This document shows, piece by piece, positions 18,092 through 27,563 of a DNA stretch of 64,000 nt. Source of the stretch: JACOTK01 sp963743945 (GTDB taxonomy: Bacteria > Actinomycetota > Acidimicrobiia > Acidimicrobiales > CADCSY01). Every line of letters starts with the position of its first letter. The stretch's first letter is position 1. The notes under the pieces are model-generated. The model was not told where the DNA came from, did no database searches, and was given only the letters and a program-made list of their open reading frames with translations. The stretch spans positions 62,001 to 126,000 of the forward strand of contig CAVURO010000010.1 in assembly GCA_963743945.1 (NCBI GenBank). Reading direction: 5' to 3'. The position numbers and the translations under genes are program-made.

Positions 18092-19855
18092 TCAGCCCTT
18101 GCCTGCCCCGATGTTGCGGGCCACACCCTTGACCGACTGACCGTTGGTCACGGTACGAGGTGACAGCACGACTTCATCACCCGCCTTGACCCCCGTGACC
18201 GCCGTGAACACGCCGTCGGAGCCGATGATCTGGACCTTGCGTGCCTTGGCCTTGCCGTTCTCGATCACGTAGAGGAAGCTCTCCGCCTCGTCGTCTCGTA
18301 CGATCGCCGCGTCGCGAACCACGGTCCCCGGTCCGATCTTGTTCAGGTTGACCGTGATCTGGGCAACCATACCGCCCAGGAGACCGGCCATCTGGCTTGG
18401 ATCCGAAGGCTCCAACGTCACCTCGGCCTCGAAGCGAGGCGTGCTGCCCGATGAGGTGCCGTTGGGAGTCACGAAGGTCAGCGTGCCCGGAATCGTGCGA
18501 CCCAGAGCCTCGAGGCGTACCTCCGCCGGCGCGCCGGTGACCAGCTTGATGACCTGGGCCTCCTCGAAGTCGGCAACGGCCAGGAAGCCGCCCATGTCGT
18601 AGACCGTGAGGAGCCCTTCACCCACACCCACGTTCGTCCCCACCGAGAAGCGCTTGCGATTCGAGCCTCCACCGCCCAACGCACCGAGATCACCCAGACC
18701 AAGGGGGAGCGCGCCTCCCAGGAGTCCGCTGATCGAATCGAGCGGGTTGGTCCCGTTCGCCCCACCGCTGTCGCCCAACACCACCGTGCCCGCAGCCGGT
18801 GCCTTCACCACCAGGTCGTTCTTCGCCTGTTGGGCGACGAGGACCGTCGAACCGGTGGCATCACGCAAGGTGCACGCGAGCCCTTGGGCTGCATCGGCAA
18901 CGGGCTGGGTGCCGGGAGCCGAGGCCGTGACACCCATCACCGAGGCCGCGAGGCCGCCCAGCGCCTGGGTGAAGTTCTGTCGGAGTGGCTCGAGCGACGC
19001 ACCCAGGCTCTGCAAACCGGCCATCGACGTCTTTGCCAACTCGACCTGGAAGTTCACGGCCTGGTCGACCAACTTGCCGATCTCACCACCGAGGCCCTCG
19101 GTCACCGAGGCGGTGAGCTTCTCCGAGATCGCCTTCGAGAAGGTGGCGCCCAATGCCTCGCTCAGCCTGGAGGCGATGGCGGCGGCGAACTCGTTCGAGG
19201 CGCTCGTTCCCATCAGGTCGGTTATGACGGCGGTGATCTCGGTGGTGAGCGCGTCACCGAAGGCCTCGGTGATGGATTGGTCGAGTTGGGGGCCGAGGGC
19301 CTGGGTCAAGTTGTCGACCAGGCCGGTCTCGAGCTGTTTGCGCAACGCCTCGGGATCGAGGCTGCCCGGGCCCGTTCCGAGAGTCAGGCCAGGGGGGATC
19401 AATCCTGCCAAGGTCCCCTGTGCCTGATCGGCGATTCCCATGAGGGCTCCGAGCGCGCCCCCGAGGGTTGAGAGCGTCCCGCCAAGTCCATTGGTGGTGC
19501 TGATGCCCGCAACCGACACCCCCGCGGAGCACTGCTCGGCCGCGTCGGCAGCGGAGCTCCTCGACTGGGCGAGCAGACCTTCAACCAGCGGCGAGTCGAT
19601 TCGCATGACCGGCTGCCCGGCCTCGACCTGATCGCCATTGCGCACGAAGAGCTCGGCAACCTTGCCCGGCGATGGAGCCGTCAACGGCCATGATTGTTTG
19701 GCCGCAAGGCTGCCGGTGGCCAGCACCGACTCGTCGATCGTGCCCGACGTGGCCTGGGCAACGGGCACCTCCGCCGGTCCCTTGCCCGAACATGCAGCAG
19801 CGAAGAGCGCCGCCACGGCGAACAATCGAATGCCATTCCTTCCCCAAGCGCTCAT
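18092..19855 (-). CDS. MacA/HlyD-like lipoprotein adaptor with long helical insertion
   Basis: Periplasmic-side adaptor for the MacB-like exporter encoded divergently. The N-terminus MSAWGRNGIRLFAVAALFAAACSGKG is a lipoprotein signal, with the candidate lipidated residue at Cys22. The first half of the barrel-sandwich (biotinyl-lipoyl) domain is TAPSPGKVAELFVRNGDQVEAGQPVMRI. The second half (VKAPAAGTVVLGDS) appears only some 230 residues later. Between them, instead of the usual coiled-coil hairpin, is a Gly/Leu/Ala-rich region of amphipathic helices. The C-terminal beta-barrel and MacA-type end (GTVVRDAAIVRDDEAESFLYVIENGKAKARKV, GLKAGDEVVLSP-like) are clear. ATG 19855 is chosen because it gives the signal peptide; 587 residues is long for MacA (about 370). 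Confidence 0.82.
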   Translation of the reverse strand: MSAWGRNGIRLFAVAALFAAACSGKGPAEVPVAQATSGTIDESVLATGSLAAKQSWPLTAPSPGKVAELFVRNGDQVEAGQPVMRIDSPLVEGLLAQSRSSAADAAEQCSAGVSVAGISTTNGLGGTLSTLGGALGALMGIADQAQGTLAGLIPPGLTLGTGPGSLDPEALRKQLETGLVDNLTQALGPQLDQSITEAFGDALTTEITAVITDLMGTSASNEFAAAIASRLSEALGATFSKAISEKLTASVTEGLGGEIGKLVDQAVNFQVELAKTSMAGLQSLGASLEPLRQNFTQALGGLAASVMGVTASAPGTQPVADAAQGLACTLRDATGSTVLVAQQAKNDLVVKAPAAGTVVLGDSGGANGTNPLDSISGLLGGALPLGLGDLGALGGGGSNRKRFSVGTNVGVGEGLLTVYDMGGFLAVADFEEAQVIKLVTGAPAEVRLEALGRTIPGTLTFVTPNGTSSGSTPRFEAEVTLEPSDPSQMAGLLGGMVAQITVNLNKIGPGTVVRDAAIVRDDEAESFLYVIENGKAKARKVQIIGSDGVFTAVTGVKAGDEVVLSPRTVTNGQSVKGVARNIGAGKG

Positions 19856-20078
19856 GTCGCCACAGTACGCTTCAGCCTCGCGAACCATCAAAAGCCGCCC
19901 ACGGGAAATCTCTCCGGCCAGGCTCCCGGTTGCAGCGCAGCCCACAACCGAGCGGGTCGCCACGGCGCTTGTTTGCCCAACGCCGGCTTCATCGGTCATT
20001 CTCTGGACCAGGCATCGCACGCTGCCGCACCGAGGGACGGTGATTTCACGCCCCTTCCGGGACCGAGGAGACCACGTC

Positions 20079-22265
20079 ATGACCGCACCCGCCGCCGCCA
20101 AGGCCCGAAAGGGGCGCCTGCCCCTCGTGGCCGTTGACCCGGTGAGTGCCTGGAACGCGGCCAATCCCGACGTGAGCAAGCCCAGCGGCGCCATCCTGGC
20201 CCTCGATTCGGTTTGGAAGATATACGGGACCGACGAGCACCGGGTCGAGGCGGTCCGGAACGTCTCGTTCGAGGTCGACCAGGGCGATTACGTTGCCATC
20301 ACCGGTCCCTCGGGGTCAGGCAAGTCGACGTTGCTGCAGATCATCGGCCTGCTCGACCGACCCACGACCGGCGGGGTGCTCTACCAGGGCCAGGATGTCT
20401 CCGACCTGACCGACGCCCACCTCTCCGCAGTTCGCAACCTCGAGGTCGGCTTCGTGTTCCAGGCCTTCCATCTGCTGCCTCGTGCCACCGCGCTCGCCAA
20501 TGTCGAGCTGCCCCTGCTGTATCGAGGGGTGCCGCGGCGGGAGCGCGAACGACTCGCCCACGATGCCCTCGACATGGTGGGCCTCGCGGATCGGGCGACC
20601 CATCGACCCAACGAGTTGTCCGGCGGTCAGCGACAGCGGGTGGCCATCGCCCGCGCACTGGCAGCCAACCCCGCCCTCCTCCTTGCCGACGAGCCGACCG
20701 GCAATCTGGACTCCAGGTCGAGCCGCGATGTGATGGGCCTGCTGGGCAAGCTCAACGAGGATCTGGGCGTCGCCATCGTGTTGATCACCCACGAGGCGGA
20801 CGTCGCCGCACACGCGACGCGCGAGCTGCGCATGCTCGACGGCGAGTTGTCCGAGGTTCCCTCCGCCGAGCGAATCCCCTCCACGGTCACGCTCGAAGCG
20901 ACCTCCAAGGCACGCAAGCCCTCGTCGAGATCCAATCCGCCGGCGAGCGAAGCGGTCACGTCGGACGCAGCGGATCCGGCTCCTCACGTCGCCACGAACG
21001 GTCACCCATCCGCTCGTGCCGAAGACGCATCCGACCGAGCCGACATCTCGCGGGCGAAGTCGGTGCTGCTCACGCGTGACCTGATCTACCTCGGCTTCGG
21101 GGCGCTCCGGGCAAACCGGATGCGCTCGATGCTGACCAGCCTGGGGGTGATCATCGGCGTGGCTTCCGTGGTGATCCTCATCGCCGTCGGCACAGGGGCG
21201 CGCAACGCGATCACATCGGGTATCGAAAGCCTGGGCTCGAATCAGGTGCTCGTCTTCCCCGGCAGCATCGACGTCTTCGGTTCGGGTGGTCTGCCCCCGG
21301 CGTCACCGCTTCGTCAGAAGGATCTGGACGAGCTTGCCCGACGGCTTGGACCCGAAGCGGTCATCACGGGCACGATGCAAAGCGGGGGCCGCGCAAGCGC
21401 AGGTCCGAACCGCCACTTCGTCAACATGACCGGGACCACGGCCACCTATCTGGACGTCCAGGACAAGAATCCCCTCATCGGGAGCTTCTTCACCCAGTCC
21501 GATGTGCTCAGCCGCAGGCGCGTCATGGTCCTCGGGTCGACGGCGGCAGAGGAACTGTTCCCCGATGGGGAAGCCGTCGGACGAACCGTCTCGCTGCAGG
21601 GTGCGGAGTTCCGCGTCATCGGACTGCTCGACGAGACCAAAGGTGGCATGTCGATCGGCTTCGACCCGGACAACTTCGTCTACATGCCGCTCACGACCTT
21701 TCAGGACCTCACGGGACGAACGCCACTCGATCTGGTCCAGGTCAAGGCGCCCAACGCACGCCAAGTGGACGAGTCGGCCATCATCATGAAGGAGTACCTG
21801 CAGGAGAACTACCCGGATGACGAGCTGACCGTGCTCAGCCAGGACGAGATCCTGGGACTGGTCGGCCAGTTCCTCGACATCTTCACCTTCTTCCTGGCCG
21901 GCATCGCCGGGGTCTCGCTCCTGGTGGGCGGCATCGGAATCATGAACGTCACCCTGGTCTCGGTAACCGAGCGCACACGTGAGATCGGTGTGCGCCGAGC
22001 GATCGGCGCCCGCTCCCGCCATGTCATGGCACAGTTCCTGTTGGAGGCGGTGGTGACCTCGTTCACGGGCGGCGCAGTCGGCTTGACCCTCGCCGTCGTC
22101 GGCGCCCGTGTCGTGGCCATCTTTTCGCCCGTTCCCGCCGTCGTGACCTTCTGGGCGGTGGGCCTGGCGCTGCTGGTCTCGATCGGTGTCGGCGTCTTCT
22201 TCGGGGTGTGGCCCGCACGTCGAGCTGCCCTGCTCGACCCGGTTGAGGCCCTTCGACACGAGTAG
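20079..22265 (+). CDS. MacB-like ABC exporter (ATPase-permease fusion)
   Basis: Type VII ABC mechanotransmission exporter of 728 residues. The ATPase is N-terminal: Walker A GPSGSGKST at 76-84, signature LSGGQRQRVAIARAL from 180, and Walker B LLLADEPTGNLD at 200-211. A Ser/Ala-rich linker leads to the permease near residue 335, with the first helix at MLTSLGVIIGVASVVILIAVGTG, a periplasmic MacB_PCD domain, and three FtsX helices at the end (ITEFF-like LDIFTFFLAGIAGVSLLVGGIGIMNV). ATG 20079 follows GAGGAG by eight bases. It is divergent from the adaptor gene; together they should form a tripartite-like exporter without an outer membrane protein. Substrate unknown. Confidence 0.92.
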   Translation: MTAPAAAKARKGRLPLVAVDPVSAWNAANPDVSKPSGAILALDSVWKIYGTDEHRVEAVRNVSFEVDQGDYVAITGPSGSGKSTLLQIIGLLDRPTTGGVLYQGQDVSDLTDAHLSAVRNLEVGFVFQAFHLLPRATALANVELPLLYRGVPRRERERLAHDALDMVGLADRATHRPNELSGGQRQRVAIARALAANPALLLADEPTGNLDSRSSRDVMGLLGKLNEDLGVAIVLITHEADVAAHATRELRMLDGELSEVPSAERIPSTVTLEATSKARKPSSRSNPPASEAVTSDAADPAPHVATNGHPSARAEDASDRADISRAKSVLLTRDLIYLGFGALRANRMRSMLTSLGVIIGVASVVILIAVGTGARNAITSGIESLGSNQVLVFPGSIDVFGSGGLPPASPLRQKDLDELARRLGPEAVITGTMQSGGRASAGPNRHFVNMTGTTATYLDVQDKNPLIGSFFTQSDVLSRRRVMVLGSTAAEELFPDGEAVGRTVSLQGAEFRVIGLLDETKGGMSIGFDPDNFVYMPLTTFQDLTGRTPLDLVQVKAPNARQVDESAIIMKEYLQENYPDDELTVLSQDEILGLVGQFLDIFTFFLAGIAGVSLLVGGIGIMNVTLVSVTERTREIGVRRAIGARSRHVMAQFLLEAVVTSFTGGAVGLTLAVVGARVVAIFSPVPAVVTFWAVGLALLVSIGVGVFFGVWPARRAALLDPVEALRHE

Positions 22266-22284
22266 GCCGTTCCGCTGCCAACAA

Positions 22285-22298
22285 TGGACTTTCGCCCC
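22285..22298 (+). promoter_or_regulatory. DosR-like box upstream of the 22376 gene
   Basis: TGGACTTTCGCCCC matches 11 of 14 positions of the mycobacterial DosR core GGGACTWWAGTCCC. It lies 78 bases before the ATG of the first gene of the stress cluster. No clear second copy is present, unlike the other boxes in the window. Confidence 0.4.
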
Positions 22299-22375
22299 TC
22301 CCGTCGTCCCCGACACGGCCCGACAATGAGGGAGCGGATGCGGACGGGAGTCCGCTCGACAGTGTGAGGGAGCCC

Positions 22376-23005
22376 ATGAAAGTCCTGATGGTCGAACATG
22401 ACACCGAGCCTGCCCACCGCATGGCCGAGCAACTCGTGGCGGCCGGCCACAGCGTCCATTCGTGCCATGACGACAGCCTCGACATCGATGCGGGCACTTG
22501 TGTGGCCCTGCAGGGCAGGCCGTGCCCACTGAGCACCACCCCTATGGATCTGTTCCTCGATGTCGTGGCCCCCACCGACGATCGGTTCGGAATCGAACTG
22601 CTCATGAGGGAGGAGGGGGTTCTGTGCTCGAAGCGCCGCAGGGTTCCCATCGTCATCGCCGGCACGGCCGAGGGGCACCCGTTCAGGCGATTTGCGACGG
22701 TGGAACGCTCCGACCTCCCCAGTGTGGCCGACCTCGAGGCGGTGGCCTCGGCCCCGCTTCCCGACCACTCGGCCGTTGCCCTCACGGCGTTGCGCGGCGC
22801 GCTGCGGGCCCATGGCATCGAGGTCGGGCGCGCCGAGGCAGAGGTCCGTCGACGCGAGGGTGGACTGCTCCTCCACATCGACGTGGGCGACCTTGCCAAC
22901 CCCGCCACGGCGCAGGCAATCGCCATCAAGGTCGGCCAAGCCGTTCGCCAACTGGACCCCTGGGCCCTCTCGCTGGACATCACGCTCACCAAGACGGCAA
23001 GCTGA
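22376..23005 (+). CDS. uncharacterised protein at head of stress/dormancy cluster
   Basis: Not recognised. The 209-residue product begins MKVLMVEHDTEPAHRMAEQLVAAGHSVHSC, like the first strand and helix of a receiver domain, but lacks a clear phospho-acceptor aspartate and the rest of that fold. A Cys is found in DAGTCVALQGRPCPLS. The C-terminus (GLLLHIDVGDLANPATAQAIAIKVGQAVRQLD) looks alpha/beta. ATG 22376 directly follows GAGGGAG; a GTG four codons earlier is less likely. It is preceded by a DosR-like box and followed after six bases by the HAD-GH65 gene, so it probably belongs to the same hypoxia-induced operon. Confidence 0.72.
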   Translation: MKVLMVEHDTEPAHRMAEQLVAAGHSVHSCHDDSLDIDAGTCVALQGRPCPLSTTPMDLFLDVVAPTDDRFGIELLMREEGVLCSKRRRVPIVIAGTAEGHPFRRFATVERSDLPSVADLEAVASAPLPDHSAVALTALRGALRAHGIEVGRAEAEVRRREGGLLLHIDVGDLANPATAQAIAIKVGQAVRQLDPWALSLDITLTKTAS

Positions 23006-23011
23006 CACCTC

Positions 23012-26000
23012 ATGCCCGGGACGCTCGTGTCCGCGGTCGATTCGGGAGCGACCACGGCGATCTTCCCCGACGTGACCTTCGAGGCAATCGTCTTCGACTG
23101 GGACGGCACCGCTGTCCCGAATCGCCGCTCCGACGCCGAGCCGGTTCGCCACCGGGTCGAGGCACTGTGTCGGGCGGGCCTTGATGTCGTCATCGTCTCC
23201 GGCACGCATCTCGCCAACATCGACGGACAGCTGGGGGCACGGCCGATGGGTCCGGGCCGCCTCTGGCTCTGCGTGAACCGGGGGTCCCAGGTTGGCCTGA
23301 TCGGTCCCGACGGCGCCGAGGTCGTTTCGGAACGTCACGCGTCCGCCGAGGAGGATGCGGCCATGGACCGCGCAGCAGCATCGGTCGTCGAACGGCTCGG
23401 TGCTCAAGGCCTCAGGGCCGAGGTCGTCACCCAACGCATGAACCGACGCAAGATCGACATCATCCCCGACCCACGTTGGGCCGATCCCCCGAAGGCGCAA
23501 ATCGGCGCGTTGCTGGAAGCGGTCACCGATCGACTCGTGTCGCATGGCATCGCCGGGCTCGACGCCGTGGTCGCCATGGCCGTGGCGGCCGCGACCGATG
23601 CAGGGCTCGGCGATCCCCGCGTGACCACCGACGCGAAGCACGTCGAGATCGGCCTCACCGACAAGTCGGATTCCCTGCGGTACGTGTTGCACGATCTGGG
23701 CCGTCGAGGCATTGGGCCCGGCCTCGTCCTCATCGTCGGCGATGAGATGGGCTCTCTCGGCGGGGCAGCCGGCAGTGATGCCGCCATGTTGATCGCCGAG
23801 GCCGGACGGGCCACGGCGGTCTCGGTCGGCGTGGAGCCCGAAGGTGTTCCCGCAGGCGTCCTCCACCTGCCCGGCGGACCTGAAACCTTTCTGGCCCTCC
23901 TCGACAACCAGCTGGTTCGGCGGGCAACCCGTCGGGTGCCCGCCATCGACCTCGACCCCGGATGGACGCTGGTCCGGACGGAGACCGGGCCCACACTCGA
24001 GCGGGTCCGCGAAAGTCTGCTCGTGGTGGCCAACGGGCACTTCGGCACCCGTGGCTACCGGGAAGAGGACGGGAGCACGACCAACCCGATGGTGATCGCC
24101 GCCGGCGTGTACGACGAGCGGGAAGGCGTGGAGAGCTATCTGATCGGCCCCCGATGGACCGACCTCGAACGACAGGGCCCGAGCGAGGGAGGCGAGTGGG
24201 TCCTCGACCTGCGTTCGGGGGTGCTGACGAGAACAAGGCGGGACCGTGACGGCGGCCCGGACTTTCGATCGATGCGCTTCGCCTCGCGGACACGTCCCGG
24301 CGCCATGGCCCTTCGGGCCGAAGGTGACTCGGCCCGGCTCAGCCCGGGACTGTCGTTGGTCCTTCCCCGCGACGGGAACGGCGCCCATGGCTTGAGGGAC
24401 CAGACCTCGTGGGCGTCGACCCGGTCAAGCCTCGGCGGTGGGATCACCGCGGCGGCCCACACGAGATCGCACACCGCCGCAGGCCTGCGAACGATCGAAC
24501 GCCTTGCCCACTACCTCGCCGACCCCGAGAGGGTGCCGGACCCCGCGAGCGCCGACGAAGGCCTTGCCGGGGACATGTCGGTGGGTTTCGACGAGCTCCT
24601 CGCCGAGCAACGACGCGCGTGGGCCGCTCGCTGGGCCAACGCCGAGGTGACCATAGCCGGCGACCCCGATGCCGAGCTGGCCGTCCGCTTCGCGCTCTTT
24701 CAGCTGATGGCCTGCGTCGGTGACGGGGACGAGGCAGGCGTCGGCGCACGGGGCCTCAGTGGCCCCGCCTACGCGGGCCACGTCTTCTGGGATGCCGAGG
24801 TGTTCGTCCTGCCCGTCCTGGCCGCGACCCATGCGCCCGCCGCCGAGTCGATGTTGCGCTACCGCCTTGCCCGTCTCGATGCCGCCCTCGCCAACGCCGC
24901 CGCAGCGGGGCGGACCGGCGCTCGATTCCCCTGGGAATCCGCGAGCACGGGCATGGATGTCACCCCTCGATCGGCCCTCGACGCACACGGTGTGACGGTC
25001 GCGATCCTCACGGGAGAGGCCGAGGAGCACATCGTCGCCGACATCGCCTGGGCGGCCTGGCACGCAGCGGCGTGGACCGGCGATCGGACGTTTCTCCTCG
25101 GCCCCGGTCGTTCGCTGGTGATCGAGACCGCCCGCTACTGGGCCTCACGGGCCGAGAGGGACGCCGACGGCACCGCCCATCTGCGTGGCGTGATAGGCCC
25201 CGACGAGTATCACGAGCTGGTCGACGACAACGCATTCACCAACGTGATGGCCGCCTGGAACCTGCGACGCGGGGCAGAGCTGGTCGAGGCGATCATCGCC
25301 GAGGGTCAGCCGGTCGACGTCACACGAGAGGAGGTGGCGGACTGGCGAGAGGTGGCCGACACCCTCGTCGACGGCTACGACGCCGACACCGGGGTCTACG
25401 AGCAGTTCTCGGGGTTCGCCGCGCTCGAGCCGCTGATCATCAGTGAGCTCGCGTCGACCCCGGTGGCCGCCGACGTCCTGCTCGGGCGGGAGCGGGTGGC
25501 AGGCTCACAGGTCATCAAGCAGGCCGACGTGCTCATGTTGCATCAACTCGTTCCGGAGGCATGCGCTCCGGGCTCCCTCGGTCCGAACCTTGCCTTCTAT
25601 GCGCCCCGGACGGCACACGGCAGCTCCCTGTCGCCGGCGATCCAGGCCTCATTGCTGGCACGAGCCGGCCGGGCCAACGAAGGCCTCGATCATTTTCGCC
25701 TTGCGTGTCGCATCGACCTCGACGACCTGACCGGAACAACCGCGGGCGGTCTGCATGTGGCCGGACTCGGGGGAATCTGGCAGGCAGTTGCGTTCGGGTT
25801 CGTCGGACTGTGGCCGGGTCCTGACGGCCTGGTCGTCGATCCACATCTCCCCGACGCGTGGGATGCCGTCGAGATCACCGTGGTCTTCCGAGGCGTCCGG
25901 GTCACCATTCGAGTCGAGGGCGACACCATTGACGTCAGCTCCGATGGCGACGTCATCGTCGTGTTGGCCGGTATGGCCCCGACCCTCGTGCGACCCCCCG

Positions 26001-26053
26001 GCATGCGGTTCACCCCTACGGCGAACGCCCGACCGATGGAGGCATCGTCATGA
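23012..26053 (+). CDS. OtsB1-like HAD phosphatase-GH65 glycoside phosphorylase fusion
   Basis: The 1013-residue protein has an N-terminal HAD domain (VFDWDGTA with nucleophile Asp29; IVGDEMGS later) covering about residues 25-300. A GH65 domain of the trehalose/maltose/kojibiose hydrolase-phosphorylase family follows to the end. Landmarks are ANGHFGTRGYREE, AGHVFWDAEVFVLPVL, the catalytic-acid motif GVIGPDEYHELVDDNAFTN (Glu732), QVIKQADVLMLHQL, and the phosphate-loop-like AHGSSLSPAIQA. Rv2006 (otsB1) in the M. tuberculosis DosR regulon has the same combination in a larger protein. Role: probably turnover of trehalose or a related disaccharide (inference). Its TGA overlaps the next gene as ATGA. 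Confidence 0.88.
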   Translation: MPGTLVSAVDSGATTAIFPDVTFEAIVFDWDGTAVPNRRSDAEPVRHRVEALCRAGLDVVIVSGTHLANIDGQLGARPMGPGRLWLCVNRGSQVGLIGPDGAEVVSERHASAEEDAAMDRAAASVVERLGAQGLRAEVVTQRMNRRKIDIIPDPRWADPPKAQIGALLEAVTDRLVSHGIAGLDAVVAMAVAAATDAGLGDPRVTTDAKHVEIGLTDKSDSLRYVLHDLGRRGIGPGLVLIVGDEMGSLGGAAGSDAAMLIAEAGRATAVSVGVEPEGVPAGVLHLPGGPETFLALLDNQLVRRATRRVPAIDLDPGWTLVRTETGPTLERVRESLLVVANGHFGTRGYREEDGSTTNPMVIAAGVYDEREGVESYLIGPRWTDLERQGPSEGGEWVLDLRSGVLTRTRRDRDGGPDFRSMRFASRTRPGAMALRAEGDSARLSPGLSLVLPRDGNGAHGLRDQTSWASTRSSLGGGITAAAHTRSHTAAGLRTIERLAHYLADPERVPDPASADEGLAGDMSVGFDELLAEQRRAWAARWANAEVTIAGDPDAELAVRFALFQLMACVGDGDEAGVGARGLSGPAYAGHVFWDAEVFVLPVLAATHAPAAESMLRYRLARLDAALANAAAAGRTGARFPWESASTGMDVTPRSALDAHGVTVAILTGEAEEHIVADIAWAAWHAAAWTGDRTFLLGPGRSLVIETARYWASRAERDADGTAHLRGVIGPDEYHELVDDNAFTNVMAAWNLRRGAELVEAIIAEGQPVDVTREEVADWREVADTLVDGYDADTGVYEQFSGFAALEPLIISELASTPVAADVLLGRERVAGSQVIKQADVLMLHQLVPEACAPGSLGPNLAFYAPRTAHGSSLSPAIQASLLARAGRANEGLDHFRLACRIDLDDLTGTTAGGLHVAGLGGIWQAVAFGFVGLWPGPDGLVVDPHLPDAWDAVEITVVFRGVRVTIRVEGDTIDVSSDGDVIVVLAGMAPTLVRPPGMRFTPTANARPMEASS

Positions 26054-26847
26054 AACTGATCGCTGCGATCGACGACAGTCCCGTCGCTCAGCCTGTGCTC
26101 GACACCGCGCTCGTCATCGGCAACCTGCTCGGCCTCGACATCGAGGCGGTCCATGTGACGAACCAGGGAGGACTGAGCGCATCGGGCGCGGCGAGGTCCG
26201 CGGGGCTCCCGATGCGACAACTGAACGGCAACGCCGTCGATGCGCTTGTCGATGTCCTCGAGGATCCCGACGTCGCCATCGGCGTCGTGGGCGCCAGAGG
26301 CCATGCCGGTGGCCCTCACCCTGCAGGCCACGCGACCCTTGCCATGGTTCAACGAAGCGGCACGCCACTCGTGGTCGTGCCGCCCGAGCTCTGTCGCCCC
26401 GCATCCCAACGCATGACGCGTGTTCTCGTGCCGCTCGACGGCTCACCCGACACCACGGCCGCGGTCCAGAGCGTCGTGAAGGGCTTCTCGGAGGCCGGCG
26501 TCGAGGTCGTCATGTTGCACGTCTTCACACGCGAGACGGTCCCCCGCTTCATCGACCAGACCCAACACGGTCTTGACGCCTGGGCGGACGAGTTCACCGC
26601 GCGCCACGAGATCGACTGCCCGCGGCTCGTCACCCGATCGGGCTCACCCGGTCAGGCGGTGATCGGACTCGCGGTGGCCGAGGACGTCGATCTGATCGTC
26701 ATCGGATGGTCCCGAGATCTCTCGCCCGGTCGAGCCCAGGTCGTGACCGAGGTCCTGGCGCAGTCGTGTGTGCCCGTGTTGCTGGTGCCCGTCAACGCCC
26801 GACGTCGCCCCGACGACGAGCGACCGTCGACGCGGACGACCACATGA
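26050..26847 (+). CDS. tandem-domain universal stress protein
   Basis: Two UspA domains in 265 residues. The first starts KLIAAIDDSPVAQPVLDTAL and is degenerate in its nucleotide loop (GARGHAGGPHPAGHATLAMVQ). The second starts TRVLVPLDGSPDTTAAV and ends with VIGWSRDLSPGRAQVVTEVLAQSCVPVLLVPV, a recognisable though altered ATP loop. Tandem Usps such as Rv2005c and Rv2623 are core DosR-regulon members in mycobacteria. It is translationally coupled (ATGA) to the HAD-GH65 gene and converges on the dosR-like gene. Confidence 0.88.
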   Translation: MKLIAAIDDSPVAQPVLDTALVIGNLLGLDIEAVHVTNQGGLSASGAARSAGLPMRQLNGNAVDALVDVLEDPDVAIGVVGARGHAGGPHPAGHATLAMVQRSGTPLVVVPPELCRPASQRMTRVLVPLDGSPDTTAAVQSVVKGFSEAGVEVVMLHVFTRETVPRFIDQTQHGLDAWADEFTARHEIDCPRLVTRSGSPGQAVIGLAVAEDVDLIVIGWSRDLSPGRAQVVTEVLAQSCVPVLLVPVNARRRPDDERPSTRTTT

Positions 26848-26852
26848 CCACC

Positions 26853-27563
26853 TCAGCCCTCGGAGGCGCCGGGGGGACGCGATGCGAGACGAGCGGCAAA
26901 GACGGCCGCCTCGGTGCGACGCTGCATGCCGAGTTTTGCCAAGAGGTTCGAGACGTAGTTCTTGACGGTCTTCTCCGCCAGGAACATCCGATCGGCGATC
27001 TGGCGATTCGTGAGCCCTTCGGCCAACAGGTCCAGGATCCGTCGCTCCTGGTCGGTGAGGTGCGCGAGCTGCGAGGTCTCCTGTTGATCCTGACGAATCC
27101 GCTCCATGACCCGCCCCGTCATGGCCGGGTCGAGCAGCGATTCACCACGGGCCACCTTGCGAATCGCCCCGGTCAGGTCGTTGCCCTTGATCTGTTTCAA
27201 CACGTAACCGGCGGCGCCGGCGACGATGGCGCTGAACAACGCCTCGTCGTCGGCGAAGGAGGTCAGCATGAGGCACTGCAACCCGGGCATGCGCTCCCGT
27301 AACGAACGACAGACCTCGACACCGCTCCCATCCGGCAGGCGGACGTCGAGGACGGCGACATCGGGGCGTACCGCAGGGGCTCGTCTCAACGCCTCCTCGA
27401 CCGTTCCCGCATCGCCCACCACGGTCAGACCCTCCTCGGATTCGATCAGCTCGCGTAGCCCCCGTCGGACGATCTCGTGGTCGTCGAGAAGGAACACCCT
27501 GATTTCCCCGACACCGTCGTCGCCGGCTTCCGCCTGCTCATTGGTCACGGCCATGAGCTCCAT
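26853..27563 (-). CDS. dosR: DosR/DevR-type response regulator (NarL/LuxR family)
   Basis: Two-component regulator of about 236 residues. The receiver has acidic DD in FLLDDHEIVRRGL, phospho-acceptor Asp73 in VAVLDVRLPDG, Thr/Ser in MLTSFADDE and Lys in GYVLKQIKG. The LuxR helix-turn-helix is LTDQERRILDLLAEGLTNRQIADRMFLAEKTVKNYVSNLLAKLGMQRRTEAAVFA. From memory of M. tuberculosis DosR, the recognition helix AEKTVKNYVS-LLAKLG, including the DNA-contacting Lys/Lys/Asn, appears identical, so a similar GGGACT-type box is expected. The start is ATG 27563 or the ATG three codons on (27554); both overlap the PNPOx-like gene, with which it forms an operon. The kinase is encoded at 29.8 kb. Confidence 0.9.
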   Translation of the reverse strand: MELMAVTNEQAEAGDDGVGEIRVFLLDDHEIVRRGLRELIESEEGLTVVGDAGTVEEALRRAPAVRPDVAVLDVRLPDGSGVEVCRSLRERMPGLQCLMLTSFADDEALFSAIVAGAAGYVLKQIKGNDLTGAIRKVARGESLLDPAMTGRVMERIRQDQQETSQLAHLTDQERRILDLLAEGLTNRQIADRMFLAEKTVKNYVSNLLAKLGMQRRTEAAVFAARLASRPPGASEG

